Shown here: positions 10,913 to 23,540 of the stretch, piece by piece | Position numbering within the stretch: the stretch's first letter is position 1 | Layout of the letters: the number at the start of each line of letters is the position of its first letter | Source of the DNA: Janibacter alkaliphilus | GTDB lineage: Bacteria; Actinomycetota; Actinomycetes; Actinomycetales; Dermatophilaceae | Direction: 5' to 3' | Length of the DNA: 64,000 bases | Assembly (NCBI RefSeq): GCF_013408565.1 | Contig: NZ_JACBZX010000001.1 | Span: forward strand, 2,790,001 to 2,854,000 | Position numbers and translations under genes: made by a program | The notes under the pieces: model-generated | What the model was told of the DNA's origin: nothing | What the model saw: the letters and a program-made list of their open reading frames with translations, nothing else | Databases searched by the model: none

Positions 10913-11863
10913 TCAGTCGAGGATGTCACGATATGCCGCCGCGAGGCGCAGGGTGTCGTGGTGGCCCGGCTGCTCCCGCTGCGCCAGCTGGGCGACGACC
11001 AGCTCGGCGCCCAGGCCGCGGCAGGCGGCGGCCAGGGTGGCCTCGTCCTCGACCGTGGCCCGGTCCACCAGGACGGTGTCGACGACCAGGTCGGGCGCCA
11101 GGGCGTGCAAGGTCTCCAGGTGGCGCACCGCGCTGAAGCCCGGCGTCTCGCTGGTGCTCAGCTCGAGGTTGAGGGTGAGGGTCTTGTGGGCGCGGGTCTC
11201 GACCAGGGCCCGGCGCAGCTCTGGGACGAGCAGGTGGGTCAGCACCGAGGTGTACCAGGAGCCGGGACCGAGCACGACGTGGTCGGCGTCGCGGACCGCG
11301 GTCACCGCCTCGGGGTGGGCCGGCGGCGCCTGCGGGATGAGCGAGATGGACTCGACCACGCCGGTGGTGCGGGCGATCTCGACCTGGCCGAGGATGGTCT
11401 CGCGACGGTCCGGGTCGTCCGGGCGCAGCCCGCTGACCTCGGCCTGCAGGCGCAGCGGCACCGCCGCCATCGGCAGCACCCGACCCCGGGCCTGCAGCAG
11501 CCGGCCGACCAGGTCGAGCCCGGTGACGGGGTCGTCGTGCAGCTGCCACAGCGCGACGATGAGCAGGTTGCCGACGGCGTGCCCGGCCAGCGTGCCCTCA
11601 CCGGTGAAGCGGTGCTGCAGCAGCTCGCTCCAGGTGTGCCCCCACTCGGTGTCGTCGCAGAGCGCGGTCAGCGCCATCCGCAGGTCGCCGGGCGGCAGCA
11701 CCTCGTAGTCGGCGCGCAGCCGGCCGCTGGAGCCGCCGTCGTCGGCGACGGTGACCACCGCGGTGAGGTGCTCGGACAGCAGCCGGAGCGCGGACAGCGA
11801 GGCGGCCAGACCGTGGCCGCCGCCGAGCGCGACGATCTCGGCGTGACGGGTCTGCGGGGTCAT
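10913..11863 (-). CDS. yvcK: Gluconeogenesis factor YvcK (CofD-like)
   Basis: YvcK proteins are CofD-related and bind UDP-sugars; in Bacillus and mycobacteria (CuvA) they link carbon source to cell wall synthesis. The 316-residue product has the nucleotide-binding start IVALGGGHGLAASLSALR, then VADDGGSSGRLR and PPGDLRMAL, and later HVVLGPGSWYTSVLTHLL. The ATG is 1 nt after the rapZ stop. The rapZ-yvcK-whiA trio is conserved across Gram-positive bacteria and points to coregulation of envelope precursors and cell division. Confidence 0.94.
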   Translation of the reverse strand: MTPQTRHAEIVALGGGHGLAASLSALRLLSEHLTAVVTVADDGGSSGRLRADYEVLPPGDLRMALTALCDDTEWGHTWSELLQHRFTGEGTLAGHAVGNLLIVALWQLHDDPVTGLDLVGRLLQARGRVLPMAAVPLRLQAEVSGLRPDDPDRRETILGQVEIARTTGVVESISLIPQAPPAHPEAVTAVRDADHVVLGPGSWYTSVLTHLLVPELRRALVETRAHKTLTLNLELSTSETPGFSAVRHLETLHALAPDLVVDTVLVDRATVEDEATLAAACRGLGAELVVAQLAQREQPGHHDTLRLAAAYRDILD

Positions 11864-11864
11864 C

Positions 11865-12800
11865 TCACTCCCTCCCCAGGTCGCGGTGGACGACGAAGGT
11901 GGACACCTCGTCGCCGGCCAGGCGCTCGGCCAGCGCCTCGGCGGTGGCCACCGAGCGGTGCTTGCCGCCGGTGCACCCCACCGCGAGCGTGACGTAGTGC
12001 CGGTTCTCCCGCACGTACCCGGCGGTGACCGGCACGAAGAGCGCCTGCACCGCGTCGAGGAACTCCGCCGAGCCGTCCTGGCGCAGCACCCACTCGGCGA
12101 CGGTCTCCTCCTGGCCGGTGTGCCCGCGCAGCTCGGGGACCCAGTAGGGGTTGGGCAGGAAGCGCATGTCGAAGACGTAGTCGGCGTCCAGCGGCACGCC
12201 GTACTTGAAGCCGAAGGACATCACCGCCAGCCGCACCGTGTGCCGCGGCGCCCCGGCGACCAGCGGCGCGATCTTGCGGGAGAGCTGGTGGACGTTCAGC
12301 CCCGAGGTGTCCACGGTGACATCGGCGATGGAGCGCAGCTCGGCGAGCATCCGGCGCTCCCGCTGGATCCCGTCGAGCATCCGGCCGTGCCCCTGCAGCG
12401 GGTGCGGCCGCCGCACGCTCTCGAAGCGGCGGACCAGCGCCTCGTCGGTGGCGTCGAGGTAGACGAAGCTGGTGTGCCAGCCGGCCTCGCGCATCCGGCG
12501 CAGGGCGTCGGCCAGCATGTCGAAGCCCTGCGCGCGCACGTCCACGACGATGCCGACCCGCGCCGGGCCGGTCAGCCCTTCGGGGCGGTCGGTGGCGGCA
12601 AACCGCTCGGACAGGTCGAGCAGCGAGTCCAGCAGCGAGATCGGCAGATTGTCGATGACGTACCAGCCGTGGTCCTCCATGACGTTCGCCACCGTGGAGC
12701 GGCCGGCGCCGCTCATCCCGGTGACCACCACCACCTGCGGGTCGTCGGCGGCGGCCGGCTCGATCGTCTCCGATGGCCGGGAGGGGCGGTCGTCGGTCAC
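11865..12800 (-). CDS. rapZ: RNase adapter / nucleotide-binding protein RapZ
   Basis: RapZ (YvcJ) is a P-loop protein. In E. coli it targets a small RNA controlling glucosamine-6-P synthase; in Gram-positives its target is less certain. The 311-residue protein has the Walker A form [16 protein letters not shown] near residue 28, with Arg where Lys is usual, which is common in actinobacterial members. [11 protein letters not shown] and the C-terminal [17 protein letters not shown] follow the family. It overlaps the uvrC start side by 4 nt at 12797-12800 and is followed by yvcK after 1 nt, so uvrC, rapZ, yvcK and whiA probably share transcripts. Confidence 0.95.
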   Translation of the reverse strand: MTDDRPSRPSETIEPAAADDPQVVVVTGMSGAGRSTVANVMEDHGWYVIDNLPISLLDSLLDLSERFAATDRPEGLTGPARVGIVVDVRAQGFDMLADALRRMREAGWHTSFVYLDATDEALVRRFESVRRPHPLQGHGRMLDGIQRERRMLAELRSIADVTVDTSGLNVHQLSRKIAPLVAGAPRHTVRLAVMSFGFKYGVPLDADYVFDMRFLPNPYWVPELRGHTGQEETVAEWVLRQDGSAEFLDAVQALFVPVTAGYVRENRHYVTLAVGCTGGKHRSVATAEALAERLAGDEVSTFVVHRDLGRE

Positions 12801-14803
12801 GGCTGCTCTCCTTCGTCGAGGACCTCGCCGGTGGTGAGGTTGACGGCGGGCGCCGTCTGCTGCGAGCCCAACTCTGCCGCAATCCGCTGCGCCAGCGCAG
12901 GTCCGATCCCGGGGACCTCGGTCAGCTGCTCGGGAGAGGCGGCCCGGACCTTCTTCACCGAGCCGAACCGGGAGAGCAGGGCCTTGCGCCGGGACTCGCC
13001 GAGGCCGGGGACCCCGTCCAGCGCGCTGGCGGTCATCGACCGGCTGCGTCGCTGCCGGTGGAAGGTGATGGCGAAGCGGTGCGCCTCGTCCCGCACCCGC
13101 TGCAGCAGGTAGAGCCCCTCGCTGGTGCGCGGCAGGATCACCGGGTGGTCGTCGCCGGGCAGCCAGACCTCCTCGAGGCGCTTGGCCAGGCCGACCAGGG
13201 CGACGCCCTCGATGCCCATCTCGTCGAGCACGGCCTGGGCGGCGTCCACCTGGGGGCGGCCACCGTCGACGACGACGAGGTTGGGCGGGTAAGCGAAGCG
13301 GCGGGGGCGGCCGGTCTCCGGGTCGATGCCGGCGGGCGTGCCGGCGGTGTCCGGGTCCGGCTCGTCGGTGCCGGGCTCCGGGGGCACGACGTGCTGGTCG
13401 CCCTCCCGCGGCTGGACCCGGGCGAAGCGACGCTGCAGCACCTCGCGCATCGCCGCGGTGTCGTCGCGGCGGCCGTCGACGTCACCGCGGACGATGAATC
13501 GGCGGTACTCGGACTTGCGCACCAGCCCGTCCTCGAAGACGACCATCGAGCCGACGACGTCGGTGCCCTGGACGTGGCTGATGTCGTAGCACTCGACGCG
13601 CAGCGGGGCCTCGTCGAGGTCCAGCGCCTCCTGCAGCTCCTGCAGCGCCTGGCTGCGGGCGGTGAGATCGCCGGCCCGGGCGACCTTGTGCCGGGCCAGC
13701 GCCTGGGTGGCGTTGCGCTCGACGGTCTCCATGAGGGCTCGCTTGTCGCCGCGCTGCGGCACCCGCAGGCTGACCTGGCTGCCGCGGCGCTCGCCGAGCC
13801 AGGCGGCGACCCCCTGGTCGTCCTCGGGGGCGACCGGGACGAGCACCTCGCGCGGCACGTCCTCGCCCCCTTCGCCGCCGTAGACCTGCTGGAGGAGGTG
13901 CTCGACGATGCCGGGCAGCTCCTCGGTCTCCTTCTCGGCGACCCAGCCGCGCTGACCGCGGATGCGCCCGCCGCGCACGTGGAAGACCTGGATGGCCACC
14001 TCGAGCTCGTCGTCGGCCAGGGCGAAGACGTCGGCGTCGGTGCCGTCCGGGAGGACGACGGCGGAGCGTTCCAGGGCCTTGGTCAGCGCGCCGATGTCGT
14101 CGCGCAGCCGGGCGGCCCGCTCGAAGTCGAGCTCGGCGGATGCCTCGGCCATCCGGCGCTCCAGCCGGCGCACGAAGCGGCCGGTGTCCCCGGCCATGAA
14201 GTCGCACAGCTCCTGGGCGATCTCCCGGTGCTCCCCGGCCGAGACGGTGCCCACGCACGGCGCGGAGCACTTGTCGATGTACCCCAGCAGGCAGGGGCGC
14301 CCCACCTGGCCGGCGCGCTTGAAGACGCCGGAGCTGCAGGTGCGGACCGGGAAGACCCGCAGCAGCAGGTCGAGGGTCTCGCGGATCGCCCAGGCGTGGG
14401 TGTAGGGGCCGAAGTAGCGGGTGCCCTTGCGCTTGCGTCCGCGCATCACCTGCGCCCGCGGGAACTCCTCGCCCATCGTCACGGCGAGGTAGGGGTAGGA
14501 CTTGTCGTCGCGGTACTTGACGTTGAAGCGGGGATCGAACTCCTTGATCCAGGCGTACTCCAGCTGCAGCGCCTCGACCTCGTTGCGGACCACCGTCCAC
14601 TCGACCCCGGCGGCGGTGCGAACCATCCGCTGGGTGCGCGGGTGCAGCCCGGCGATGTCCTGGAAGTAGGAGCCGAGCCGGCTGCGCAGCGACGTCGCTT
14701 TGCCGACGTAGATGACCCGGCCGTGCTCGTCCCGGAAGCGGTAGACGCCCGGCTCGACCGGAATCGACCCCGGTGCGGGTCGGTAGGTCGCCGGATCTGC
14801 CAC
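12797..14803 (-). CDS. uvrC: Excinuclease ABC subunit C
   Basis: UvrC makes both incisions around a DNA lesion during nucleotide excision repair with UvrA and UvrB, all three encoded in this window. The 668-residue protein has a GIY-YIG nuclease domain at residues 15-95 ([19 protein letters not shown]), a UVR region for UvrB binding near residues 210-245, the RNase H-like second nuclease domain (CYDISHVQG and [10 protein letters not shown]), and a C-terminal helix-hairpin-helix pair ([18 protein letters not shown]). The GTG at 14803 is 6 nt after TAGGGT, which suggests a leaderless mRNA. Confidence 0.97.
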   Translation of the reverse strand: MADPATYRPAPGSIPVEPGVYRFRDEHGRVIYVGKATSLRSRLGSYFQDIAGLHPRTQRMVRTAAGVEWTVVRNEVEALQLEYAWIKEFDPRFNVKYRDDKSYPYLAVTMGEEFPRAQVMRGRKRKGTRYFGPYTHAWAIRETLDLLLRVFPVRTCSSGVFKRAGQVGRPCLLGYIDKCSAPCVGTVSAGEHREIAQELCDFMAGDTGRFVRRLERRMAEASAELDFERAARLRDDIGALTKALERSAVVLPDGTDADVFALADDELEVAIQVFHVRGGRIRGQRGWVAEKETEELPGIVEHLLQQVYGGEGGEDVPREVLVPVAPEDDQGVAAWLGERRGSQVSLRVPQRGDKRALMETVERNATQALARHKVARAGDLTARSQALQELQEALDLDEAPLRVECYDISHVQGTDVVGSMVVFEDGLVRKSEYRRFIVRGDVDGRRDDTAAMREVLQRRFARVQPREGDQHVVPPEPGTDEPDPDTAGTPAGIDPETGRPRRFAYPPNLVVVDGGRPQVDAAQAVLDEMGIEGVALVGLAKRLEEVWLPGDDHPVILPRTSEGLYLLQRVRDEAHRFAITFHRQRRSRSMTASALDGVPGLGESRRKALLSRFGSVKKVRAASPEQLTEVPGIGPALAQRIAAELGSQQTAPAVNLTTGEVLDEGEQP

Positions 14804-14809
14804 CCCGTC

Positions 14810-14815
14810 ACCCTA
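14810..14815 (-). promoter_or_regulatory. Leaderless-type -10 box of uvrC
   Basis: TAGGGT on the minus strand ends 6 nt before the uvrC GTG, so transcription would begin at or next to the start codon. No Shine-Dalgarno sequence is present in the gap. Confidence 0.55.
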
Positions 14816-14853
14816 CGAGCCCCCACCGACTCCCCCGAAACTCACCTGTCTCC

Positions 14854-14922
14854 CCTTTATCGGGTTACCCGATAAAGGCTCGCTTCCCGGAGAAGCCTTC
14901 TCGGGTGAGCGAGAGGTTCTCG
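14854..14922 (-). repeat. Three-hairpin dispersed element, copy 1
   Basis: Read on the minus strand this copy has hairpin A (CGAGA-ACC-TCTCG, 14910-14922), hairpin B (GAGAAG-n-CTTCTC, 14890-14902) and palindrome C (12-bp arms CCTTTATCGGGT with one central base, 14854-14878). It lies downstream, in the sense direction, of the gene ending at 14986 and upstream of uvrC. The same order of blocks occurs at 16997-17071 and 44656-44731. Confidence 0.85.
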
Positions 14923-14985
14923 ACGCTGAAGGGGTCGTGCGCCCCTGACGCGGTCAGGGGGTGCCGGACGTCTCGAGGTACGCGG

Positions 14986-15927
14986 TCAGCGTGCTGCCGG
15001 TGTGCGCTGCGAGGTGCGGACGGCCCGCCGGATCCGGGCGTGCAGCAGGCTCGGACGGGACAGGTCGGACCAGGTCACCCGGACGACCACGTACCCGAGA
15101 GCACGAAGGCGGTCTTCCCGCCGCTTCTCGCTGACCAGCGCCGGGACGCCGCCGTCGGCGTACTTCACCACCCCGTCGAACTCCAGCAGGACGGTGGTCC
15201 CCTCGATCTGCAGGTCCGCACGCGCCACGAGCGCCCCACCGTCGCAGATCTCCACCTGGGGCACCGTGGGGATGCCCCAGAAGGAGCACATCACCCGCAG
15301 CCGGCTCTCCCCGACGGACTCCGACCGGCCGTCACAGTGGTGCAGCATCGCGCACGCGGCCCCCGATCCGGCGATGCCGTCGACGCGCCCCACTTCTGCG
15401 GCGAGCTCCTCCGCGCTCAGCAGCCCGCTGTGCAGGGCCGCGTCGGCGGCGACCACGCCCGGCAGGACCCCGTCGTCGCTGGCGGTCTGGACCACGGCCG
15501 CCGCGACGGGGACCGCCGGGCCCACATCGGTCGTCACCGACGGCCGGCTGGTCGGCCGGATGGTGGCCAGCTGGGTCATCACCTGGCGGGGCACAGGACG
15601 CTCCAGCCGGGCCCGGCCCAGCTTGGCCGGGCCCACCGGCAGCCCGTGGGCCACCACCGCGGTGCGCCCGGCGAGGACCGCGTCGGGGTAGACGACGAGG
15701 AGCCCGCGCCCCAGCGGCCGGTGGCGCTGCTCCGCCTGCTCGGCCTCGGACGCCTCGGTATCGACGTGACTCGGCAGGGCGTAGACGCTCCGCCCCAGGT
15801 GCAGCAGCTCGCCGCGAGACACCGCGCGACGAAGGGCGTTGCGGTCCGCGCCGAGCCGACCGGCCTGCGTGGTGACGACGACGCCGCCCTGCGACGCCGC
15901 GAGCTCCTGGATCTCCGTGATGGCCAT
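14986..15927 (-). CDS. AbiEi-like winged-helix protein with DUF559 nuclease-like domain
   Basis: The 313-residue protein has an N-terminal AbiEi-type antitoxin-like winged helix (residues 1-50, with RAVSRGELLHLGRSVYALP) and a C-terminal DUF559-like domain of the Vsr/MutH fold (residues 205-300). Candidate catalytic residues are Glu207, Asp238, Glu249 and Asp251 in ARADLQIEGTTVLLEFDG, followed by EDRLRALGYVVVRVTWSDL. Such proteins are widespread orphans in actinobacteria with no established function. No AbiEii toxin gene is adjacent, so a toxin-antitoxin role is not supported here. It stands alone on the minus strand and is followed by element copy 1. Confidence 0.75.
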   Translation of the reverse strand: MAITEIQELAASQGGVVVTTQAGRLGADRNALRRAVSRGELLHLGRSVYALPSHVDTEASEAEQAEQRHRPLGRGLLVVYPDAVLAGRTAVVAHGLPVGPAKLGRARLERPVPRQVMTQLATIRPTSRPSVTTDVGPAVPVAAAVVQTASDDGVLPGVVAADAALHSGLLSAEELAAEVGRVDGIAGSGAACAMLHHCDGRSESVGESRLRVMCSFWGIPTVPQVEICDGGALVARADLQIEGTTVLLEFDGVVKYADGGVPALVSEKRREDRLRALGYVVVRVTWSDLSRPSLLHARIRRAVRTSQRTPAAR

Positions 15928-16121
15928 GTAGCCATCTGACCGGGAGCGGCGGGCCTGCGACAGTCACGCGCGTGTGCTGTGGATGCCGACGGCGGCGCCG
16001 CGCCCCCTGTGGGAGGGCCCACAAGCCACACCTGATCGAACGGGGAGGAAGGACGCCCGGTGGAGCGGTCGCGGGCGAGCGTGCGACGGTAGGCCGGTAC
16101 CCATACGAAAGGACCTCTCTC

Positions 16122-16964
16122 ATGGCTTCCTCCGCACCCGTCCCCGACCGCGCCGAGCGGGACGCCTTCTTCCCTTCGGACTCCTCGCTGGAGCAGTACG
16201 TGCCGCCGCAGGCCGGGATCGACGTCCCGGACCACGAGCAGGTGGCCTCCGGCCCGCGCCGGGTGCTGGTCATCGGCACCGACGAGCGCTACCTGCGCCT
16301 GGCGGACGGGCGGTACTTCTCGACCGGCAACCATCCGGTCGAGACCCTCGGACCGATCATGCACCTGCGGGCAGCGGGCTACGAGTTCGAGGTCGCGACC
16401 CCGTCCGGCGCCATGGTCAAGCTGGAGCACTGGGCGGTGCCGGCCGAGGACGAGGCGGTGAAGGCGGCCCTCGACGCGCTCATGCCGCAGCTGCGCGACC
16501 CGCGCCCGCTGGACGAGGTGGTCGCCGAGCTCGACCCTGCTCGCTACGCGGCAGTCTTCGTCCCCGGCGGGCATGGAGCGATGATCGGTCTGCCGACGAG
16601 TGCTGGTGTCGGAGCCGCCCTGCGCTGGGCGCTGGAGCACGACCGCCCGGTCATCACGCTGTGCCACGGCCCGGCCGCCCTGCTGGCTGCCACCGACGAC
16701 CAGGGGCGCTCTCTCTTCGCCGGCTACGAGGCGTGCGTCTTCCCGGACGCCCTGGACTCCGGAGCCAACATCGACCTCGGCTACCTGCCCGGCGCCATGT
16801 CCTGGCTGCTCGCCGAGCGCCTCGCGGAGCAGGGGGTCACGGTCGTCAACGACGACATGAGCGGCCAGGTGCACCGGGACCGGCTGCTCGTCACCGGCGA
16901 CAGCCCGCTGGCCGCGGACGCCCTCGGACGCCTCGCGGTCGAGACGCTGGCCGAGCTCCGGTGA
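16122..16964 (+). CDS. hchA: Glyoxalase III / protein deglycase Hsp31 (DJ-1/PfpI family)
   Basis: Hsp31-type proteins convert methylglyoxal to lactate without glutathione and act as stress chaperones in the cytosol. The 280-residue product has the DJ-1/PfpI fold, with the nucleophile Cys181 in ITLCHGPAALL, AVFVPGGHGAMIGLP just before it, and GYLPGAMSWLLAERL near the C-terminus, all typical of the HchA branch. The open frame runs upstream, but the ATG at 16122 has AAAGGA ahead and gives the family N-terminus. It is monocistronic and followed by element copy 2. Confidence 0.88.
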   Translation: MASSAPVPDRAERDAFFPSDSSLEQYVPPQAGIDVPDHEQVASGPRRVLVIGTDERYLRLADGRYFSTGNHPVETLGPIMHLRAAGYEFEVATPSGAMVKLEHWAVPAEDEAVKAALDALMPQLRDPRPLDEVVAELDPARYAAVFVPGGHGAMIGLPTSAGVGAALRWALEHDRPVITLCHGPAALLAATDDQGRSLFAGYEACVFPDALDSGANIDLGYLPGAMSWLLAERLAEQGVTVVNDDMSGQVHRDRLLVTGDSPLAADALGRLAVETLAELR

Positions 16965-16996
16965 GCGGCCGGAGGTAGCCGCTGGCCCGCTGGCTG

Positions 16997-17071
16997 CCGA
17001 GGAACGCTCGGTAACCCCAGAAGCCTTCTCCGGCGACCGAGCCTTTATCGGGTAACCCGATAAAGGCTCGG
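16997..17071 (+). repeat. Three-hairpin dispersed element, copy 2
   Basis: Hairpin A is CCGAG-5 nt-CTCGG (16997-17011), hairpin B is AGAAG-n-CTTCT, and palindrome C spans 17037-17071 with 17-bp perfect arms around one base. It lies 33 nt after the hchA stop in the sense direction, between hchA and the convergent Rieske gene, a position suited to a terminator. Confidence 0.88.
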
Positions 17072-17084
17072 GGGCGGGTGGGGG

Positions 17085-17543
17085 TCAGGTGACGACGAGC
17101 TCATCGCCGTCGAGGGTGACCTCACGGGTGGTCAGGCCGGTCTCGGCGGGGCCCTTGGTGACCTCGCCGGTGGCCGGGTCGAAGGTGCTGCCGTGGCAGG
17201 GGCAGACGATCGCGTCGCTGGTCACCTCGTCCACCGCGCAGCCCTGGTGCGGGCAGGCCGCGTCGAAGGCGGCGTACTCCCCCGCGCTCGGCTGGGTGAC
17301 GACCACCGAGCCGGAGACCGTGCCGCCACCCTCGGGCACCTCGCTGCTGGCCACCCGGACCTCCTCGCCCGAGCCGGCCGAGCCACCCGAGCCGGAGGAC
17401 GAGCCACCGCCGTCGTCGCTGCCGCCGCAGCCGGCGAGGATCAGCGCGCCGCCACCGACCGCGCCGACGCTCATCACCGCTCGGCGGGTGGTGCAGCCGC
17501 CGGTGCAGGCAGCGCCTGCGTCAACAGCACGACGTTCGTCCAT
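17085..17543 (-). CDS. Secreted Rieske (2Fe-2S) lipoprotein
   Basis: A 152-residue electron-transfer protein. The N-terminus has a twin-arginine motif (Arg20-Arg21) and hydrophobic stretch ending in the lipobox LAGC, with Cys39 as lipidation site, followed by a Gly/Ser linker (residues 40-60). The Rieske domain has CPHQGC at 97-102 and CPCHG at 114-118, giving ligands Cys97, His99, Cys114 and His117 and the disulfide pair Cys102-Cys116. It is much smaller than QcrA and has no respiratory genes nearby, so its redox partner is unknown. GGGAG precedes the ATG at 17543. A TAGCGT box at 17588-17593 (minus) could be its promoter. Confidence 0.9.
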   Translation of the reverse strand: MDERRAVDAGAACTGGCTTRRAVMSVGAVGGGALILAGCGGSDDGGGSSSGSGGSAGSGEEVRVASSEVPEGGGTVSGSVVVTQPSAGEYAAFDAACPHQGCAVDEVTSDAIVCPCHGSTFDPATGEVTKGPAETGLTTREVTLDGDELVVT

Positions 17544-17673
17544 GATCTCCCTCTCGGGTTGTGGGCAGCGACGGAACAGCATCGTCCACGCTAGCCGCCG
17601 ACGCTGTCCCCCGGCTGTCGGCGCGCTGTGGTGCTGCGCCTGCCGCGAGCCGCTCCGGCGACCCGGCCCGGCG

Positions 17674-20934
<3,261 letters not shown>

Positions 20935-20941
20935 CCGCACA

Positions 20942-20985
20942 ACTCTAGGCGGCACCCCCGACAGCGCCCAGCGCGCCTCTAGGCT
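20942..20985. promoter_or_regulatory. Divergent leaderless-type promoters of uvrA and the GH15 gene
   Basis: On the minus strand TAGAGT (20942-20947) ends 7 nt before the uvrA GTG. On the plus strand TAGGCT (20980-20985) ends 6 nt before the GH15 ATG at 20992. The two genes share a gap of only 57 bp, with no ribosome binding site on either side. No match to the actinobacterial SOS box TCGAAC-N4-GTTCGA was seen. Confidence 0.55.
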
Positions 20986-20991
20986 GGCCCG

Positions 20992-22860
20992 ATGACGACT
21001 CCGATCGAGGACTACGCGGTCATCGGCGACACCGAGACCGTCGCCCTGGTCAGCCGGGCCGGGTCGATCGAATGGCTCTGCCTGCCCCGCTTCGACTCTC
21101 CCTCCTGCTTCACCGCGCTGCTGGGCACCCCCGAGCACGGGCGCTGGCTGCTGACGCCCGTGGCCGAGGCGCGCACCACCCGGCGCTACCACGAGGGCAG
21201 CTTCGTCCTGGAGACCACGCACGAGACCGAGACCGGGGTGGTCCGGGTCACCGACCTCATGCCGCTCGGCGACGGCCGGGCCGACATCGTCCGCCGGGTC
21301 GAAGGGGTCTCCGGCAGCGTGGTGATGGACCACGAGTGGGTCGTCCGCTTCTCCTACGGCCGGATCACCCCCTGGGTCACCCGCGGATCCGGGCACGACG
21401 AGGACGCCGGCGAGGTGCTGACCGCGGTCGCCGGCCCGGACATGCTGGTGCTGCGCGGCGACCGGCTGCCCAGCGCCGAGGGCGACCACCACCGGGACCG
21501 GTTCACCGTGCACGAGGGCGAGCGGGTGGACCTCTCGCTGACCTGGACCGCCTCGTGGAAGCCGGTCCCGCCGCCGCTGGACGCCTCCTCCCGGATCGCC
21601 GCCACCGTCGCCCGCTCCGCCGAGTGGGCCGCCCGCTGCACCTACCAGGGGCGCTACCGCGAGCAGGTGGAGCGCTCGCTGCTGGTGCTGCGGCTGCTCA
21701 CCGACACCCGGCGCGGCGGGATCGTCGCAGCACCGACGACCAGCCTGCCGGAGCACTTCGGCGGGGAGCGGAACTGGGACTACCGCTACTGCTGGTTGCG
21801 CGACGCCTCGCTGACCCTGGAGTCGCTGCTGCGCTCGGGCTACGTCGGGCCGTCCCGGCTGTGGCGGGACTGGCTGGTCCGGGCCATCGCCGGCGACCCC
21901 GAGGACATGCAGATCATGTACGCCGTCGACGGGGGGCGGGAGCTGCCCGAGCGCGAGCTGGACCACCTGCCGGGCTACGCCGACAGCCGGCCGGTGCGGG
22001 TCGGCAACGGCGCCGTCGACCAGAAGCAGACCGACGTCCTCGGCGAGGTGATGATCGCCCTCGAGGACGCCCGTCGGCTGGGGCTGGAGGAGTCCCCGCA
22101 GTCCTGGGCGGTGCAGCGGGCGCTGGTGGACACCCTGGCCACCCACTGGGACGAGCCGGACAACGGGTTGTGGGAGATCCGCGGGCCGCTGCGCCACTTC
22201 ACGCACAGCCGGGTGATGGTCTGGGCCGCCTTCGACCGGGCCGTCCGGGCGGTCGAGGAGCACGGCTACCAGGGCGACGTCGAGCGCTGGCGCGAGCTGC
22301 GGGACGCGGTGCACGCGGAGGTGTGCGAGCGCGGCTGGGACGAGCGGCGGCAGACCTTCACCCAGCACTACGAGACCGAGGAGGTGGATGCCTCGCTGCT
22401 GCTCATCCCGCTCGTCGGCTTCCTGCCTCCCGACGACGCGCGGGTGCACGGCACCATCGCGGCGATCGAGCAGGACCTCATGCGTGGCGGCTTCCTGCTG
22501 CGCTACCGCACCGAGAGCGGCATCGACGGCCTCACCGGTGACGAGCACCCCTTCCTGGCGTGCTCGTGGTGGCTGGTCAGCGCCTGGGCGGCGATCGGCG
22601 AGGTGGCCAAGGCCGCGGAGCTCATGGACCGGCTGGTCGCCCTGCTCAACGACGTCGGTCTGGTCGCCGAGGAGTACGACCCCGAAGGGGACCGCCAGGC
22701 CGGCAACTTTCCGCAGGCCTTCTCCCACCTCACCCTCATCGGCGCGGCCTACGCCCTCGCCGAGGCCGAGGCCGAGGCCGAGGCCGAGGGCCGAGCCGAG
22801 CAGCAGCAGCAGAGCACCGCTGCCGCACCCACCCCCACCGCGAAGGAGAGCACGCGATGA
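20992..22860 (+). CDS. Glycoside hydrolase family 15 protein (glucoamylase/trehalase-like)
   Basis: A 622-residue cytosolic enzyme of the (alpha/alpha)6-barrel GH15 family, which hydrolyses alpha-glucosides such as trehalose or malto-oligosaccharides. The N-terminal domain begins [18 protein letters not shown] and [16 protein letters not shown]. The catalytic barrel has [13 protein letters not shown] near residue 262, [16 protein letters not shown] near residue 340, and [20 protein letters not shown] near the C-terminus. The last 35 residues form a low-complexity tail of Glu-Ala repeats and four Gln, encoded by a GAGGCC hexamer run near 22759-22788. The stop overlaps the next gene's ATG (ATGA). 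Exact substrate is not readable from sequence; trehalose is plausible from mycobacterial relatives. Confidence 0.88.
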   Translation: MTTPIEDYAVIGDTETVALVSRAGSIEWLCLPRFDSPSCFTALLGTPEHGRWLLTPVAEARTTRRYHEGSFVLETTHETETGVVRVTDLMPLGDGRADIVRRVEGVSGSVVMDHEWVVRFSYGRITPWVTRGSGHDEDAGEVLTAVAGPDMLVLRGDRLPSAEGDHHRDRFTVHEGERVDLSLTWTASWKPVPPPLDASSRIAATVARSAEWAARCTYQGRYREQVERSLLVLRLLTDTRRGGIVAAPTTSLPEHFGGERNWDYRYCWLRDASLTLESLLRSGYVGPSRLWRDWLVRAIAGDPEDMQIMYAVDGGRELPERELDHLPGYADSRPVRVGNGAVDQKQTDVLGEVMIALEDARRLGLEESPQSWAVQRALVDTLATHWDEPDNGLWEIRGPLRHFTHSRVMVWAAFDRAVRAVEEHGYQGDVERWRELRDAVHAEVCERGWDERRQTFTQHYETEEVDASLLLIPLVGFLPPDDARVHGTIAAIEQDLMRGGFLLRYRTESGIDGLTGDEHPFLACSWWLVSAWAAIGEVAKAAELMDRLVALLNDVGLVAEEYDPEGDRQAGNFPQAFSHLTLIGAAYALAEAEAEAEAEGRAEQQQQSTAAAPTPTAKESTR

Positions 22861-23540
22861 GCCAGACCGCCCCGCAGGAGTACACCGGTGACGTCGCCCC
22901 GGGCGACCCGGCCCAGGTCCGTCGGCTGCGGCGGCTGACGATCCGCAAGATCGCCGTCGGCGAGATGTACAACAACGTCTACCTGCTGACCTGCACCGCG
23001 ACCGGCGAGCAGCTGCTCATCGACGCCGCTGCCGAGGCCGAGCGGGTGCTGGCCCTGATCGCCGAGGGCGGCGACGGCCTGGCCCACCTGGTGACCACCC
23101 ACCGTCACCACGACCACGTCGGGGCCCTGGCCGAGGTCGCCCGAGAGACCGGCGCCGAGACCTACGCCGGCGAGGACGACGCCGCGGCTCTGCCGGAGCT
23201 GCCTGACCACTCGCTGCGGCACGGGGACACCGTCACCGTCGGCGAGGTCGACCTGCAGGTGCTGCACGTGCGCGGGCACACCCCCGGCTCGGTGGTCCTG
23301 GTGCACACCGAGCCCGACGGCAGCGCCCACGTCTTCACCGGGGACACCCTCTTCCCCGGCGGCGTCGGCGCCACCGACCGCTACGACTACCAGGACTTCG
23401 GCACCCTCTTCACCGACGTCACCGAGCGGATCTTCGCCACCCTCGACGACCGTGCCTGGGTCTACCCGGGCCACGGCGGCGACACCACGCTCGGCGCGGA
23501 GCGGCCGCACCTGGAGCAGTGGCGAGAGCGCGGGTGGTGA
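22857..23540 (+). CDS. MBL-fold metallo-hydrolase
   Basis: A 227-residue cytosolic metallo-beta-lactamase-fold protein, similar to the glyoxalase II branch. The metal motif is THRHHDHVG near residue 81; later metal ligands are His in [15 protein letters not shown], Asp in [11 protein letters not shown] and His in [12 protein letters not shown]. The GTTL/F region [14 protein letters not shown] is common in such hydrolases. The ATG at 22857 overlaps the GH15 stop and the stop overlaps the exporter start (GTGA), so three unlike genes are coupled in one operon. Substrate unknown. Confidence 0.85.
   Translation: MSQTAPQEYTGDVAPGDPAQVRRLRRLTIRKIAVGEMYNNVYLLTCTATGEQLLIDAAAEAERVLALIAEGGDGLAHLVTTHRHHDHVGALAEVARETGAETYAGEDDAAALPELPDHSLRHGDTVTVGEVDLQVLHVRGHTPGSVVLVHTEPDGSAHVFTGDTLFPGGVGATDRYDYQDFGTLFTDVTERIFATLDDRAWVYPGHGGDTTLGAERPHLEQWRERGW

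Noticed and set aside
14986-15927. AbiE toxin-antitoxin system
   Set aside because: Only the AbiEi-like head is present, fused to DUF559; no AbiEii nucleotidyltransferase toxin is adjacent. The GrpB-like domain of coaE is a standard fusion and unrelated.
20935-20991. Possible SOS/LexA box in the uvrA promoter
   Set aside because: No TCGAAC-N4-GTTCGA-like sequence is present in the 57-bp gap; nor was one seen before uvrB or uvrC.
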